This document shows positions 30,261-39,689 of a stretch of DNA of 64,000 nucleotides, one piece after another. The DNA is taken from contig NZ_LN890655.1 in NCBI RefSeq assembly GCF_900066015.1, positions 1,280,726-1,344,725 on the forward strand, written 5' to 3'. Positions within the stretch are counted from its first letter, which is position 1. The number at the start of each line of letters is the position of its first letter. This DNA is from Candidatus Promineifilum breve (lineage in GTDB: Bacteria; Chloroflexota; Anaerolineae; Promineifilales; Promineifilaceae). The notes below the pieces were generated by a model. The model did not search any database. It had not been told where the DNA came from and worked only from the letters and a program-made list of their open reading frames with translations. Both the position numbers and the translations under genes were made by a program.

Positions 30261-31268
30261 GTGATCATCAAGCGCATCATCGGACTCATCATGTTACTGG
30301 CCGGCCTCGCGTTGCTGGTTCTGGCCCTGGCCGGCGCCTATTTTGCCGGCGACGTTATCGGCTCGCTGGCCAATGGCGTGGCGACCAGTTTGACGCTGGC
30401 CGCGCAAAGCCTCGACTCGGCGCAGGAGACGCTGGTCGTGGCCCGCGCGACGGTCGATGACGTTTACGGTGGGCTGGACACGGCCGTCAACGCCACGGCC
30501 AACTCGGCCCGCATCCTGGGCGACAGCCGGCCGCTGCTGGACAACGTGACTGCCGTCACCACCCAGGAAGTGCCGGAAGCGGTCGAGGGCATTCAGGCGG
30601 CCCTGCCCAATATGATCGAGGTGGCGACGGTCATCGACAACACCCTGACCACCCTCAGCGCCGTGGGCATCGACCGCGACATCCCCTTGCCCTTCGGCGG
30701 CTCGATCCCCCTGAACTTCGACCTGGGCATCGACTATAACCCCGAAACCTCCTTCGATGACTCGCTACGCGGCTTCGAGGGCAGTCTAGCCGGTCTGCCG
30801 GAAAGTCTGCGCGGCCTGGAAACGGATTTGCAGGCGACCAACGATAATCTGGCCCTGCTGGCAACGGACCTGCAAGCCACGTCGGACAACCTGTCCTCCA
30901 TCAATACCCGCGTGGGCGAGATTCTGCCCCTGTTCGATCAATACGCGGCGCTGGTCGATGAGTTGAGCAACACAGTGACCCAGGTCGAGGCCCAGGTCGG
31001 CGACCGGCTGGACATGGCCCGCATGGGCATCATCGCCCTGCTCATCGCCGTGGGGCTGACGCAACTGGCGCCCATCTATCTGGGTTGGGAGCTACTGACC
31101 GGGCGGCGCGACCGCCCCGCGCCGGTTATGGTTGCCGCCGCCGCGCCCGTCCCCGCCCCCATCATCTATCCATCGCCGCAACTGCCCGCCCCGACGGCCG
31201 CCCTGATCGCGGAAACCGAGCCGTCGGGCGAGCCGCCGTGGGCTGACGAAGATCATGCTGAACTCTAG
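30261..31268 (+). CDS. Two-helix membrane protein with long coiled-coil loop
   Basis: 335 residues from GTG 30261, preceded by CGGAG. An N-terminal helix (RIIGLIMLLAGLALLVLALA) and a C-terminal helix (MGIIALLIAVGLTQLAPIYL, about 255-275) bracket an external region rich in Ala, Leu and Asp. That region contains heptad-like repeats such as LETDLQATNDNLALLATDLQ. The tail is a Pro/Ala-rich cytoplasmic segment. No family recognised. It lies between mltG and an Slt-type transglycosylase and overlaps the latter by 14 bases, so a cell-wall role is a reasonable guess. Confidence 0.6.
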   Translation: MIIKRIIGLIMLLAGLALLVLALAGAYFAGDVIGSLANGVATSLTLAAQSLDSAQETLVVARATVDDVYGGLDTAVNATANSARILGDSRPLLDNVTAVTTQEVPEAVEGIQAALPNMIEVATVIDNTLTTLSAVGIDRDIPLPFGGSIPLNFDLGIDYNPETSFDDSLRGFEGSLAGLPESLRGLETDLQATNDNLALLATDLQATSDNLSSINTRVGEILPLFDQYAALVDELSNTVTQVEAQVGDRLDMARMGIIALLIAVGLTQLAPIYLGWELLTGRRDRPAPVMVAAAAPVPAPIIYPSPQLPAPTAALIAETEPSGEPPWADEDHAEL

Positions 31269-33828
31269 CCGCCGCCGGAGCGTGTGGCCCCTCTTGGCCG
31301 CGCTTATGATCGGGCTGGCCGGTTGCCGCTCGGGCGAGCCGCCGGCGACGGCCCCCACAGCCGTTACCGATCGGAACGCCACCGCGCCCGCGCTCCTGCC
31401 CACGCCGACGCTGGCCGCGCCGGGCAGCGTCGATCCCTTGCGTCCGCCGACGCCGCAGGTGATGCCCTCGCCCACTTGGCCGTCCGACATGCCCACGGCC
31501 GAGCCGCCGGCCGGGGCCACCAGCGACGCAACAACCCTCGATCCCACCACGGCCGAAACGGCCGCCATCGAACCGACGGCCACGCCCGCCCTGCCGCCCG
31601 ACGCCACAGCCGAGGAGCTATTTGCCCTGGGGCAGCGCGCCGCAGCCGAAGGCGACCAGGCCACGGCCGCCGCCGCCTTCCAGGCCGTCCTCGACGATCC
31701 CGGCGATCTGGACGAAGCGACGCTGGCCGAGGCCCGGCTGGGGCTGGCCGTGGCCCTGCTGGCCGAGGGGCAACACGACGTGGCGGCGCTGGAACTGGAG
31801 ACCGTGATGCAGACGCCGCTGGATCGCGCCGCGACCGGCCGCGAAACGAACGACACGGCCGACCGGGCCGCCTTCCATCTGGCCCAGGCCCGCGCCGCCG
31901 CCGGCGATTGGCCCGGCGCGGTGGAAGCCTATCGCGCCTATCTGCAAAACAACCCCGACATGGCCGCCTACGTCCAGCCGCTCATCGCCGATGCCCACGA
32001 GGCGCAGGGCGACACCGCCGCCGCCCGCGCCGCCCTGGAAGGGGCGCTCGACGGCTCGGCCCAGCGCTTCCAGGCCGTGGGCAACCACAGCCGGCTGGCG
32101 GCGCTCTATCTGGCCGCCGGGGAGTACGCCGCGGCCATCGCCCAATATGACGCCATCCACGACATCGCCCGCACCGAGGCCACCAAGGGGCAGATGACCT
32201 ATCTGGCCGGGCAGGCCGAACTCCTGGCCGGCAACACCGCCGCCGCCCAGGAGCGCTTCCGCTTCGCCGTGGAGAATTACCCCCGCGCTGCCGAGAGCCA
32301 CGCCGCGCTGGTGGCCCTGGTGGATGCCGGGGCCGCCGTTGACGATTATTGGCGCGGCGTGGTCGATTATTACGCCGCGGCCTACGCGCCGGGCGTCGAG
32401 GCGTTGCGCCGCTACATCGCCGCCGCGCCGGAAGAGTTCCGGCCCGACGCCCACCTCTTCCTGGCCTGGAGCCTGGAGGGGTTGGGTGACGCCGCCGGGG
32501 CGCTGGCCGCGCTGGATGCATTCGCCACCCATGAGCCGGCCCGCGCCCTGTTCGAGCGCGGCGAACTGCTGGTCCGCGCCGGGCGCAATGAAGAGGCACT
32601 GGCCGCCTACGATCAATTCCTGACCGAATTCCCCGAGGCGGAGGGTGGGGCCGGGGTGGCCTGGGCGGCGGCGGCGCTGGCCGACGGGGCCGGGCTGGCC
32701 GACGCCGGCGCGCGCTATCTGGCCCTGGCCGATGCCTTTCCCTTTGACGAGAATGCGCCGGCGGCTTTAGCCCGCGCCGCCGAACTGACCGACGAGGCCG
32801 AGGAAGCAGCGCTGCTGCGGCAACGGCTGACCGAGCAATACCCGGCCAACGTCCTCGGCGCGGAGGCGCTCTTCCGCCGGCTGCTGGCCGGGGAAGAGGG
32901 CGCGGCCGATCAGGTGGCGACGCTGACGCCCAGCAATTATTTCGCCCTGCGGGCGGCCGATTTCGTGGCCGGAGCCGCGCCCTTCACCGCCGAATGGCCG
33001 TTGAGCCTGCCCGACGACCCCGACGACGGCCGGGCCGAGGCCGAGGCGTGGTTGCGCGAACTGCCGGTGCTGGCCGGGGTCACGCTCCCCGCCGATTTAG
33101 GCGCGCTTTCGGCCGAGTTGGCGGGCGATGCGCGGCTGGTCGTCGGCCGGAAGCTGTGGCGGCTGGGCCTGCGTGAAGAGGCCAAGGCCGAACTGGAAGT
33201 GGTGCGCGAGGCGTATGCCGCCGACCCGCTGGCGAATTACCAGTTGGCGCTTTTCTTCCGCGATCTGGGCCTCTATCGCTCATCGATTGTGGCCGCTTCG
33301 ACCCTGCTGGGGCAGGCGGGGGCCACGGTGTTCGACGCGCCCCGTTTCCTGGGCCGGCTGGCCTATCCCGCGTATTTTGCCGACCTTATCCTGCCGCTGG
33401 CCGAGCAGTACGGCTTCGACCCGCGCCTGCAATTCGCTCTGGTGCGCCAGGAGAGCCTGTTCGAGAGCTTTGCCCGATCGGGCGCGGCGGCCCAGGGGTT
33501 GAGTCAGGTCATCCCCGACACCGGGGCCTGGATTGCCCAGCGGCTGGCCTGGCCCGATTTCGTGAACGAAGACCTGTATAAGCCCTACGTCGGTCTCAAC
33601 TTCGGGGCCTACTACCTGAGCGAACAATTGCGCAATTTCGACAGCCTCGTCCACGCCGCGCTGGCCGCCTATAACGGCGGGCCGGGCAACGCCGCGCGCT
33701 GGCTGGAAGCGGCCGGGGCCGACCACGACCGCTTCGTGGACACCATCGACTTCCCGGAGACGCGGCTCTATATCGAGCGCATCTACGAGGGGTTCAACGC
33801 TTACCGCCATCTGTACGGCCAACCGTAA
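31255..33828 (+). CDS. TPR-repeat lytic transglycosylase lipoprotein (Slt-like)
   Basis: 857 residues. The lipobox MIGLAGC is near residue 20, then a Thr/Pro linker. About 550 residues of alpha-helical TPR-like repeats follow (for example AEELFALGQRAAAEGDQATA). The C-terminal Slt domain has GFDPRLQFALVRQESLFESF with the catalytic Glu near 717, AAQGLSQVIPDTGAWIAQRL and ALAAYNGGPGNAARW. The enzyme cleaves peptidoglycan with anhydro-muramic ends. It is the last gene of the ruvX-mltG operon. Confidence 0.9.
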   Translation: MLNSSRRRSVWPLLAALMIGLAGCRSGEPPATAPTAVTDRNATAPALLPTPTLAAPGSVDPLRPPTPQVMPSPTWPSDMPTAEPPAGATSDATTLDPTTAETAAIEPTATPALPPDATAEELFALGQRAAAEGDQATAAAAFQAVLDDPGDLDEATLAEARLGLAVALLAEGQHDVAALELETVMQTPLDRAATGRETNDTADRAAFHLAQARAAAGDWPGAVEAYRAYLQNNPDMAAYVQPLIADAHEAQGDTAAARAALEGALDGSAQRFQAVGNHSRLAALYLAAGEYAAAIAQYDAIHDIARTEATKGQMTYLAGQAELLAGNTAAAQERFRFAVENYPRAAESHAALVALVDAGAAVDDYWRGVVDYYAAAYAPGVEALRRYIAAAPEEFRPDAHLFLAWSLEGLGDAAGALAALDAFATHEPARALFERGELLVRAGRNEEALAAYDQFLTEFPEAEGGAGVAWAAAALADGAGLADAGARYLALADAFPFDENAPAALARAAELTDEAEEAALLRQRLTEQYPANVLGAEALFRRLLAGEEGAADQVATLTPSNYFALRAADFVAGAAPFTAEWPLSLPDDPDDGRAEAEAWLRELPVLAGVTLPADLGALSAELAGDARLVVGRKLWRLGLREEAKAELEVVREAYAADPLANYQLALFFRDLGLYRSSIVAASTLLGQAGATVFDAPRFLGRLAYPAYFADLILPLAEQYGFDPRLQFALVRQESLFESFARSGAAAQGLSQVIPDTGAWIAQRLAWPDFVNEDLYKPYVGLNFGAYYLSEQLRNFDSLVHAALAAYNGGPGNAARWLEAAGADHDRFVDTIDFPETRLYIERIYEGFNAYRHLYGQP

Positions 33829-33831
33829 CGG

Positions 33832-33870
33832 TAGGAACACAGAGGCCATAGAGGGAAGACACAGAGACAG
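33832..33870. repeat. Single-arm CACAGAG-word repeat
   Basis: Words aggaacacagaggccataga, then agacacagagacag, akin to the element at 56834. The gap 33829-34013 also has a TATAAC box near 33957 but no gene. Confidence 0.5.
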
Positions 33871-34013
33871 GGAGTGGGGCGCGGCCGAAAAGTGAGAGTC
33901 CGTTTATAGTTGCCGCCAACCGGCCCCAACTGCATAGGCATCACCCGCCAGTGGTGTATAACATGCAATACGCGCCCCGAATCGCCGCGGGGTTAGCCGT
34001 ATGAGAGTGCCGT

Positions 34014-36662
34014 ATGTCTGGAAATTTCGACTGGCAAACGGAAGAAGACGACCGCCGCGGACAAACGAATTGGGATGAGCCGACCGAGCCACAGCGCCCC
34101 GCCTCAACGCGCCGCCCGCTGCCCTGGCGGCTGATCGCCGTGGTGACCGTGCTGGTGGCCGCCGTCTGCGGCATCATCTGGTGGCGCATCGACCGGCAGA
34201 TCGAGGACACGCTCCAGGCTTTTCGCACCGACGTCATCGCCAGCCACAACCTGATCCAACGCGCCGCGGCCGACGGCGACGAAGAGATCTTCCGCTCGGC
34301 TCTGTCCGGGCGCGTCCCGTCATGGACGGCCAGCGAACTGGACGTATTCAACGCCGGTCTGTTCGCCGACCGCGCGCCGTTCGGCCTGTCGCCGGCCGAG
34401 GGATCGCTGCCGGTCATCCTCGACCCACCCGATGAGGAGGCCGCCGCCGGGGAAAGCGTGGCCGACATCGCGTTCTCGCCCGATCTCAACGAGGCCATCG
34501 TCACCGTCAACCAACCCTTCAGGCAAGAGGGCACGACCGAGACGATCGTGCTGCAACAGACGGCCGTCTTCCGGCGCGGCGATTCGCGCTGGCTGCTGGC
34601 CCCGCCGCTGGAGGAGTTCTGGGGCGAATGGATCACCACCGAGGGCGACTACCTCAGCCTGATCTACCCCACCCGCGACGAGGCCGTGGCGGCGCGGCTG
34701 GCCGCTGATCTCGATGCCGAGATCGGCCGCCTGTGTGATACATTAGCCGATATTCGCTGCTCGGCCGACCTGCATCTGACCGTGCGGCTGGACAGCAATC
34801 CGGCCGCGCTGGCCGCCGTCGCCACGCCGTTGGGGGCGTTGATCCGGGCGCGGATGGACGAGGACATCCTCGAATTGCCCGCCCCGACGCTGGTCGGCCT
34901 ACCGACCGGGGACGCCGCCGAAGCCGGTTATGCCGCCCTGCGCGATGGCTACGCCCGCCTGTTGCTGCCCGCCGTCGTGGCCCAGGCCGTCAACTGGCCC
35001 TGCTGCGAGGAGTCGATGTTGTTCGACATGCTGCTGGAGTACCAGTTGAGCGAACTGGGTTTTCTCGACTGGTCGGTGGATGAGGCCGATTATCGCCACG
35101 TGCTGGAGTCGCGGCTGCGGTTGAGCGATCTGAGCTACACCACAGCGCCCGGCAACTCGGCCGAGGCGTTGGCGGCCCAGTTGCAGGAAACGCGGACGGC
35201 GGTGGATTTCCTGACCCATGGCGTGCCCGGCGTGACAGCCGCCGGGCTGCAACGCGCGGTGGGCAATTCGCGCAATATCGCTCGCTTCCTGAACAACGCG
35301 CTGGCCGCCGCCGAGCAGGAAGCGAGCACCCCGCGGCCCGGCAATCTCGATCTGGCCTACTGGCTCTACGCGTTCCAACAAGGGAGTGACCCGGCCGAGC
35401 CGCTGGCCCTGCCGGCCGACGAAGACCTCTATCTGGCCTGCACGGCCGAGGATGGCAGCCAGACCACCGACACCTCGAACTTCTTGCGCTACGCGGCCGG
35501 CGCTGACCGCTGGGACGAGATGTATAACCTGTCGGGCTTTATCTGGATCAGCGCCCTGCCCGATCCCACAACGCTGCTCATGCAGGAGTTCGCCCTGAGC
35601 AACGAGGGGTGGCAAACCAACGTCTGGCGCAACGGCGGCCGGGAGACAGTCTACACGCCTGAGCCGGATCGTTTCGCCCTCTCCCTGGGCGAGACCGACC
35701 CGCAGGGCCGGCGCATGGTCACCTACACGTTCGACCCCGATTATGACGCCGTGCGCGCCTTTGCCGTCGATCTGAAGAATTGCGACGGCGATTGCGCCAC
35801 GTCCGACCTGGTGGGTCTGCCCTTCTGGTCGCCGAACGGAGAATGGGCCATCTACGTGGAAAACGCGGCCGGCTTCCCGCAATCGACTTACATGGCCGCC
35901 AATGAGCGTTACATCATGCTGGAAGCCGATACACCGTTTGTCGACCGGCCGCTCACGCTCGGCCCGGGCGACGCCGACCCGGACAGCGCCGACCTCGTGG
36001 CCCTGGGCGAAGGCTACTCGCCGTTCTGGCTGGATGCCCAAACGTTCGGCTACATTCGGCGGTCGCCGGACGGCGGCCGTCCGTCGCGCGCCGATCAGGA
36101 GATCGTCCTAGCCTCAATCGATGACACCGCCGGCGAAACATTGATCACCGCCGCCGGCCTGTTCCAATCGTTGCCGGCAACGCTGCCCACCGACCGCCTA
36201 TCGCTGGCCTACGTCGCCACCCACGCCGGCCAACCGGGGCGGCTGTTCGTCGTCGCCGTCGATGACCTGGGCCAGCGCGCCTACGTCATCCTCCACGACC
36301 TGGCGACCGGGCTGTCAGAAGCGCGGCTGGCGCTGGATGCCGAGTTCAACCATTCGCTGGGCTTTTCGCCCGACGGCCGCTATCTGGTGCTGACCGGCCA
36401 GGGTCGCCGCACAACCGCCCCCGGCGACGTGAACGGCCTGCTGCTGCTCCACGACGTGGCCGAAAACCAGACGTACCCCTTTATGACCCTCCTGCCGTTC
36501 TTCCTGCCGTCGGTGGTCTACGATTGGTCGGCCGACGGCAGCCGGCTGGCGATGGCCTTTGAGGACAATCTCATCGGCATCATCGCCCCCGACGAGCGGG
36601 GCGTGGCGATGCTGTCTCATGGCTATGGTAATTGCACGTCGGTGGCCTGGTTGAAACGGTGA
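34014..36662 (+). CDS. Membrane-anchored protein with C-terminal propeller-like repeats
   Basis: 882 residues. The first 40 residues are polar, then one transmembrane helix (WRLIAVVTVLVAAVCGIIWW). Next comes a long external region with an NTF2-like look (residues 60-220) and a peptidase-MA-like helical middle. The last 350 residues have WD40/PD40-like blades such as LVGLPFWSPNGEWAIYVENA and LGFSPDGRYLVLTGQG, ending with YDWSADGSRLAMAFEDN. No catalytic HExxH is visible. The function is unknown, probably an extracellular sensor or scaffold. Confidence 0.6.
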   Translation: MSGNFDWQTEEDDRRGQTNWDEPTEPQRPASTRRPLPWRLIAVVTVLVAAVCGIIWWRIDRQIEDTLQAFRTDVIASHNLIQRAAADGDEEIFRSALSGRVPSWTASELDVFNAGLFADRAPFGLSPAEGSLPVILDPPDEEAAAGESVADIAFSPDLNEAIVTVNQPFRQEGTTETIVLQQTAVFRRGDSRWLLAPPLEEFWGEWITTEGDYLSLIYPTRDEAVAARLAADLDAEIGRLCDTLADIRCSADLHLTVRLDSNPAALAAVATPLGALIRARMDEDILELPAPTLVGLPTGDAAEAGYAALRDGYARLLLPAVVAQAVNWPCCEESMLFDMLLEYQLSELGFLDWSVDEADYRHVLESRLRLSDLSYTTAPGNSAEALAAQLQETRTAVDFLTHGVPGVTAAGLQRAVGNSRNIARFLNNALAAAEQEASTPRPGNLDLAYWLYAFQQGSDPAEPLALPADEDLYLACTAEDGSQTTDTSNFLRYAAGADRWDEMYNLSGFIWISALPDPTTLLMQEFALSNEGWQTNVWRNGGRETVYTPEPDRFALSLGETDPQGRRMVTYTFDPDYDAVRAFAVDLKNCDGDCATSDLVGLPFWSPNGEWAIYVENAAGFPQSTYMAANERYIMLEADTPFVDRPLTLGPGDADPDSADLVALGEGYSPFWLDAQTFGYIRRSPDGGRPSRADQEIVLASIDDTAGETLITAAGLFQSLPATLPTDRLSLAYVATHAGQPGRLFVVAVDDLGQRAYVILHDLATGLSEARLALDAEFNHSLGFSPDGRYLVLTGQGRRTTAPGDVNGLLLLHDVAENQTYPFMTLLPFFLPSVVYDWSADGSRLAMAFEDNLIGIIAPDERGVAMLSHGYGNCTSVAWLKR

Positions 36663-36668
36663 GGTTTG

Positions 36669-36719
36669 GCCATCCCAGGTGCGACGCACTTCGGAAAGTG
36701 CATCGCACCTGGGATGGCC
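36669..36719. repeat. Dispersed palindrome, GTGCGACGCACTT type, copy 1
   Basis: ggccatcccaggtgcgacgc, then acttcggaaagtgcatcgcacctgggatggcc, a 51-base near-perfect palindrome starting just after the stop of the preceding gene. Confidence 0.8.
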
Positions 36720-36759
36720 CCTTGACACGCCCGCCGCCGATCACTAGAATCCCCTATTC

Positions 36760-36854
36760 CAGGTGCGACCCACTTCCGAAGTGGGTTGCACCTAATCGAC
36801 ATTCCCAGGTGCGACCCATCTCTGAGGTGGCCACTTCCGAAGTGGGTTGCACCT
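36760..36854. repeat. Dispersed palindrome, GTGCGACCCACTT type, copies 2 and 3
   Basis: Copy 2 (36760-36792) and copy 3 (36805-36854) both start aggtgcgaccca and end gtgggttgcacct. Copy 3 carries an extra gaggtggcc. They end 12 bases before the next start codon. Confidence 0.8.
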
Positions 36855-36865
36855 AAGACACACCA

Positions 36866-38299
36866 ATGACCAAAACCTACCACTTCTGGATCACCGGCTG
36901 TCAAATGAACTACGCCGACGCGCGGCGGGTGGCGACCGAGTTGGAAAAGCTCGGCTATCAGGCCACGCCCCGCGCCGAAGACGCCGACGTGGTCGTACTG
37001 GAGACCTGCACCGTCCGCCAGCAATCCGAGGATAAGGCCTACCACAAGCTCCACGCCCTGCGGCCGTTGAAGGCCCGCCGCCCGGAGATGACCGTGGCCG
37101 TCATGGGCTGCGTCGTCGGCGTGCGCGGCAATGAGGCCCTGGAGCAGCGCTTCCCGTTCGTCGATGTCTTCATGGAGCCTTCGACCGACGGCCGGCCGCT
37201 CATCAGCCACCTGAGCCAGGACGGCGACCACGACCTGGAACTGGCCGAGACGGCGGCGCGCCATGCGTTGATGGATGATCTCGGCGCAGGGGAGCAGGGG
37301 AGCGGGGGAGCAGGGGAGATGATTTTCTCCCCTGCCCCCCTGCCCCCCCGCTCCCCTGCGCTTCAAGTCTCCGCTCCAGTAGCCATCGTCTACGGCTGCT
37401 CCCACGCCTGCACCTTCTGCATCATCCCCCAGAAGCGGGGCATCGAGCGCAGCCGGTCGGTGGGCGAGATCGCCGCCGAGGTGCGCGGGCTGGTCGCTCA
37501 GGGGGTGAAAGAGGTCGTCCTGCTGGGGCAGATCGTTGACCGCTACGGTTATGACGTGCCAGATGGTCCCGACCTGGCCGACCTGCTGCGGGTCATCAAC
37601 GGCGTGGACGGGCTGGAACGCATCCGCTTTCTGACCAGCCACCCCAGCTACATGACCGACCGCATCCTGCGCGCCGTGGCCGAACTGCCCAAGGTGATGC
37701 CGCAGATCGAAATCCCCATCCAGGCCGGCAACAACGACGTGCTGGCGGCCATGAAACGGGGCTACACCCGCGAGCAGTACCGCGACCTCATCGGCCGCGT
37801 GCGCGACATCATCCCCGACGCGGCCATCCACTGCGACGTGATCGTCGGCTTCCCCGGCGAAACGGCCGAACAGTTCCAGGACACCTACGACAGCCTGGCG
37901 GAGCTACGGCTGGACAAGGTTCATCTGGCCCGCTATAGCCCGCGGCCGGGCACGGTCAGCGCCCGGCGCATGGCCGACGACGTGGCCGACGAGGAGAAGC
38001 GCCGCCGCTTCCAGGCCATTGAAGCGTTGCAAAAGACGGTCTCGACCGAGAAGATGCGCCGCTACCTGGGCCAGACGGTCGAGGTGCTGGTGGAAGGGCA
38101 GGACAAGGGGCGTTGGCGCGGCCGCACGCCGCACAACAAACTGGTCTTCTTCGACGACCCCGGCCAATGGGTCGGCCAACTAGTAGACGTGATCATCACC
38201 CACGCCGGGCCATGGAGCATGTCGGGCAAGCGGGCCGAGGCAACTCCTGTCGCCCGGCCGCAACTCCTGGCCGAGCCAATCCCCCTTATCGTCCTGTAA
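36866..38299 (+). CDS. MiaB-like tRNA methylthiotransferase
   Basis: 477-residue radical-SAM methylthiotransferase acting on tRNA A37 derivatives. The N-terminal cluster-binding UPF0004 domain has ITGCQMNYADARR, VVVLETCTVRQQSEDKAY and VAVMGCVVG (three Cys). The radical-SAM cluster is YGCSHACTFCIIPQKRG near 178, and a C-terminal TRAM domain follows (about 405-460). QMN and the spacing favour MiaB over MtaB or RimO. Between the two domains about 27 residues (GAGEQGSGGAGEM...) are encoded by a repeat element. The start lies 12 bases after a palindrome and has no clear ribosome site. Confidence 0.88.
   Translation: MTKTYHFWITGCQMNYADARRVATELEKLGYQATPRAEDADVVVLETCTVRQQSEDKAYHKLHALRPLKARRPEMTVAVMGCVVGVRGNEALEQRFPFVDVFMEPSTDGRPLISHLSQDGDHDLELAETAARHALMDDLGAGEQGSGGAGEMIFSPAPLPPRSPALQVSAPVAIVYGCSHACTFCIIPQKRGIERSRSVGEIAAEVRGLVAQGVKEVVLLGQIVDRYGYDVPDGPDLADLLRVINGVDGLERIRFLTSHPSYMTDRILRAVAELPKVMPQIEIPIQAGNNDVLAAMKRGYTREQYRDLIGRVRDIIPDAAIHCDVIVGFPGETAEQFQDTYDSLAELRLDKVHLARYSPRPGTVSARRMADDVADEEKRRRFQAIEALQKTVSTEKMRRYLGQTVEVLVEGQDKGRWRGRTPHNKLVFFDDPGQWVGQLVDVIITHAGPWSMSGKRAEATPVARPQLLAEPIPLIVL
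37284..37361. repeat. GCAGGGGAG/CTCCCCTGC hairpin in frame inside the miaB-like gene
   Basis: Left arm gcgcaggggagcaggggagc ... and right arm ...ccccgctcccctgcgc pair over about 30 bases. It is translated as a Gly/Ser/Pro-rich linker between the UPF0004 and radical-SAM domains. Confidence 0.85.
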
Positions 38300-38304
38300 G
38301 AATA

Positions 38305-38380
38305 AGAATCCACAGATTACACAGATTTCACAGATGGAAGAACTCTTCAATCTGTGAAATCTGTGTAATCTGTGGATTCT
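38305..38380. repeat. Perfect ~31-bp hairpin of CACAGATT words
   Basis: agaatccacagattacacag, then atttcacagat (38305-38335), is the exact complement of 38350-38380. It lies between the convergent miaB-like and DUF58 genes and may terminate both. Confidence 0.9.
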
Positions 38381-38384
38381 CTTT

Positions 38385-39689
38385 TTAGACCGTGAAGTAG
38401 CCCGGCTGGGTAGCCCCGCGGCTGAGGGCGGCGGTCATGTCGTCGCCGTTGTTGACCATATAGGCCACCTGCCCACCGGCGCGCAATAGCTGGTAGAGCG
38501 GCTCGGCCGAACGTCCCCCATAGAACGACGCCGGATTGACCAGGATCGTGACCACACGCAGCCCGCGCCGGGACAGTTGCCGCGCCGCCACCGACCACTC
38601 CTCGCGCGTGTTGGGCGTCACGACGATGACCGTCGTGCCGCGCGGGAAGAGGTGGGTCTCGGCATAGAGCATGTCGGAGATGGGCACGTCCCCTTGGGCG
38701 CGCAGCACGGCCAGCGTCTCCAGAATGCGGTTGAATTGCCGCTCGCCCCGGTCGGGCTGCAAGATCTCGTTCGATTGGCCGTAAGCCAACATGCCCACCG
38801 CCCGGTCGCGCCGCAGGAAGAATTGGGCCACCGAGGCGGCAATGGTCACCGTGTACTCCTCGGTCGATTCCGGCAGGCGGAAATCCTGCATCTTGAGCCA
38901 GCCGGGGATGTCGCCCGGCGGCGGGGTCGGCGGGGCGGTCTCGCGGCGCGGCGCGACGTGGCCGTAGACCGACATATCGGGCACGATCCAGATGTCGGCC
39001 AGCGGGTCCAGCTCGAACTCCTTCACCACCAGCCGGTCGCGCCGGGCGGTGGAGCGCCAGTGGATGCGATTGAAGCTGTCGCCCGGCTCGTAGTCACGCA
39101 CGCCGGACGCGTTGGTGGTGATGTAGTGGGTGCGCCGCCGCAGCGCGTCGCCGCCGGGCAGGATGCCCACCGGCAGGGCGAACTGGTGAATCTCGAACGT
39201 CATGGGAAAGACGACGACGTTGCTGGTCGGCGTCAGGTCGCGCTCCATCGGGAACAGGCCGAACGGGTCGCTGGTGCGCAGGCGCACGGGGCCGAGCTGG
39301 TAACGGCCGCGCTGCCGGCAAATCGTGGTCACCCGCCAGCTATAACTCTGGCGCGGCCCCAGGCTGTTGACGACGTGGCTGGAGTAGTGATAGGGCAGGT
39401 CGGAGAAATCGCGCACTTCCAGCCACAGCTTGGGGGCGATGGTGGTGTTGCGCACGGTGAAGCGCTCTTCCAGCGGCCGGCCGACCTGGGTGCGACGCAC
39501 ACGGGTCACCCGCGACAGGTGGACGCCGTTCAGATTGAGCCAGGCCCAGATAAAGGACAGGATGAGCAGCAAGCCCAACAGATAGGCCAGCGTGAAGAGC
39601 AGATCACGGCCGGTGATCAGACCGGCGATGAACGCCACGAGGGCCAGGGCAAAAACAACAACCCGCCGCTGCCCCAGGAAGGCTGCCAT
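38385..39689 (-). CDS. DUF58 membrane protein (MoxR partner)
   Basis: 434 residues. Two N-terminal hydrophobic helices (VVVFALALVAFIAGLITGRD and TLAYLLGLLLILSFIWAWL) are followed by a beta-rich region. The DUF58 signature is DYEPGDSFNRIHWRSTARRD near residue 205, and a von Willebrand A-like C-terminal part with DIWIVPDMS follows. DUF58 proteins are encoded with MoxR ATPases and are thought to help assemble or fold envelope proteins. Its start shares one base with the moxR stop. Confidence 0.9.
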   Translation of the reverse strand: MAAFLGQRRVVVFALALVAFIAGLITGRDLLFTLAYLLGLLLILSFIWAWLNLNGVHLSRVTRVRRTQVGRPLEERFTVRNTTIAPKLWLEVRDFSDLPYHYSSHVVNSLGPRQSYSWRVTTICRQRGRYQLGPVRLRTSDPFGLFPMERDLTPTSNVVVFPMTFEIHQFALPVGILPGGDALRRRTHYITTNASGVRDYEPGDSFNRIHWRSTARRDRLVVKEFELDPLADIWIVPDMSVYGHVAPRRETAPPTPPPGDIPGWLKMQDFRLPESTEEYTVTIAASVAQFFLRRDRAVGMLAYGQSNEILQPDRGERQFNRILETLAVLRAQGDVPISDMLYAETHLFPRGTTVIVVTPNTREEWSVAARQLSRRGLRVVTILVNPASFYGGRSAEPLYQLLRAGGQVAYMVNNGDDMTAALSRGATQPGYFTV

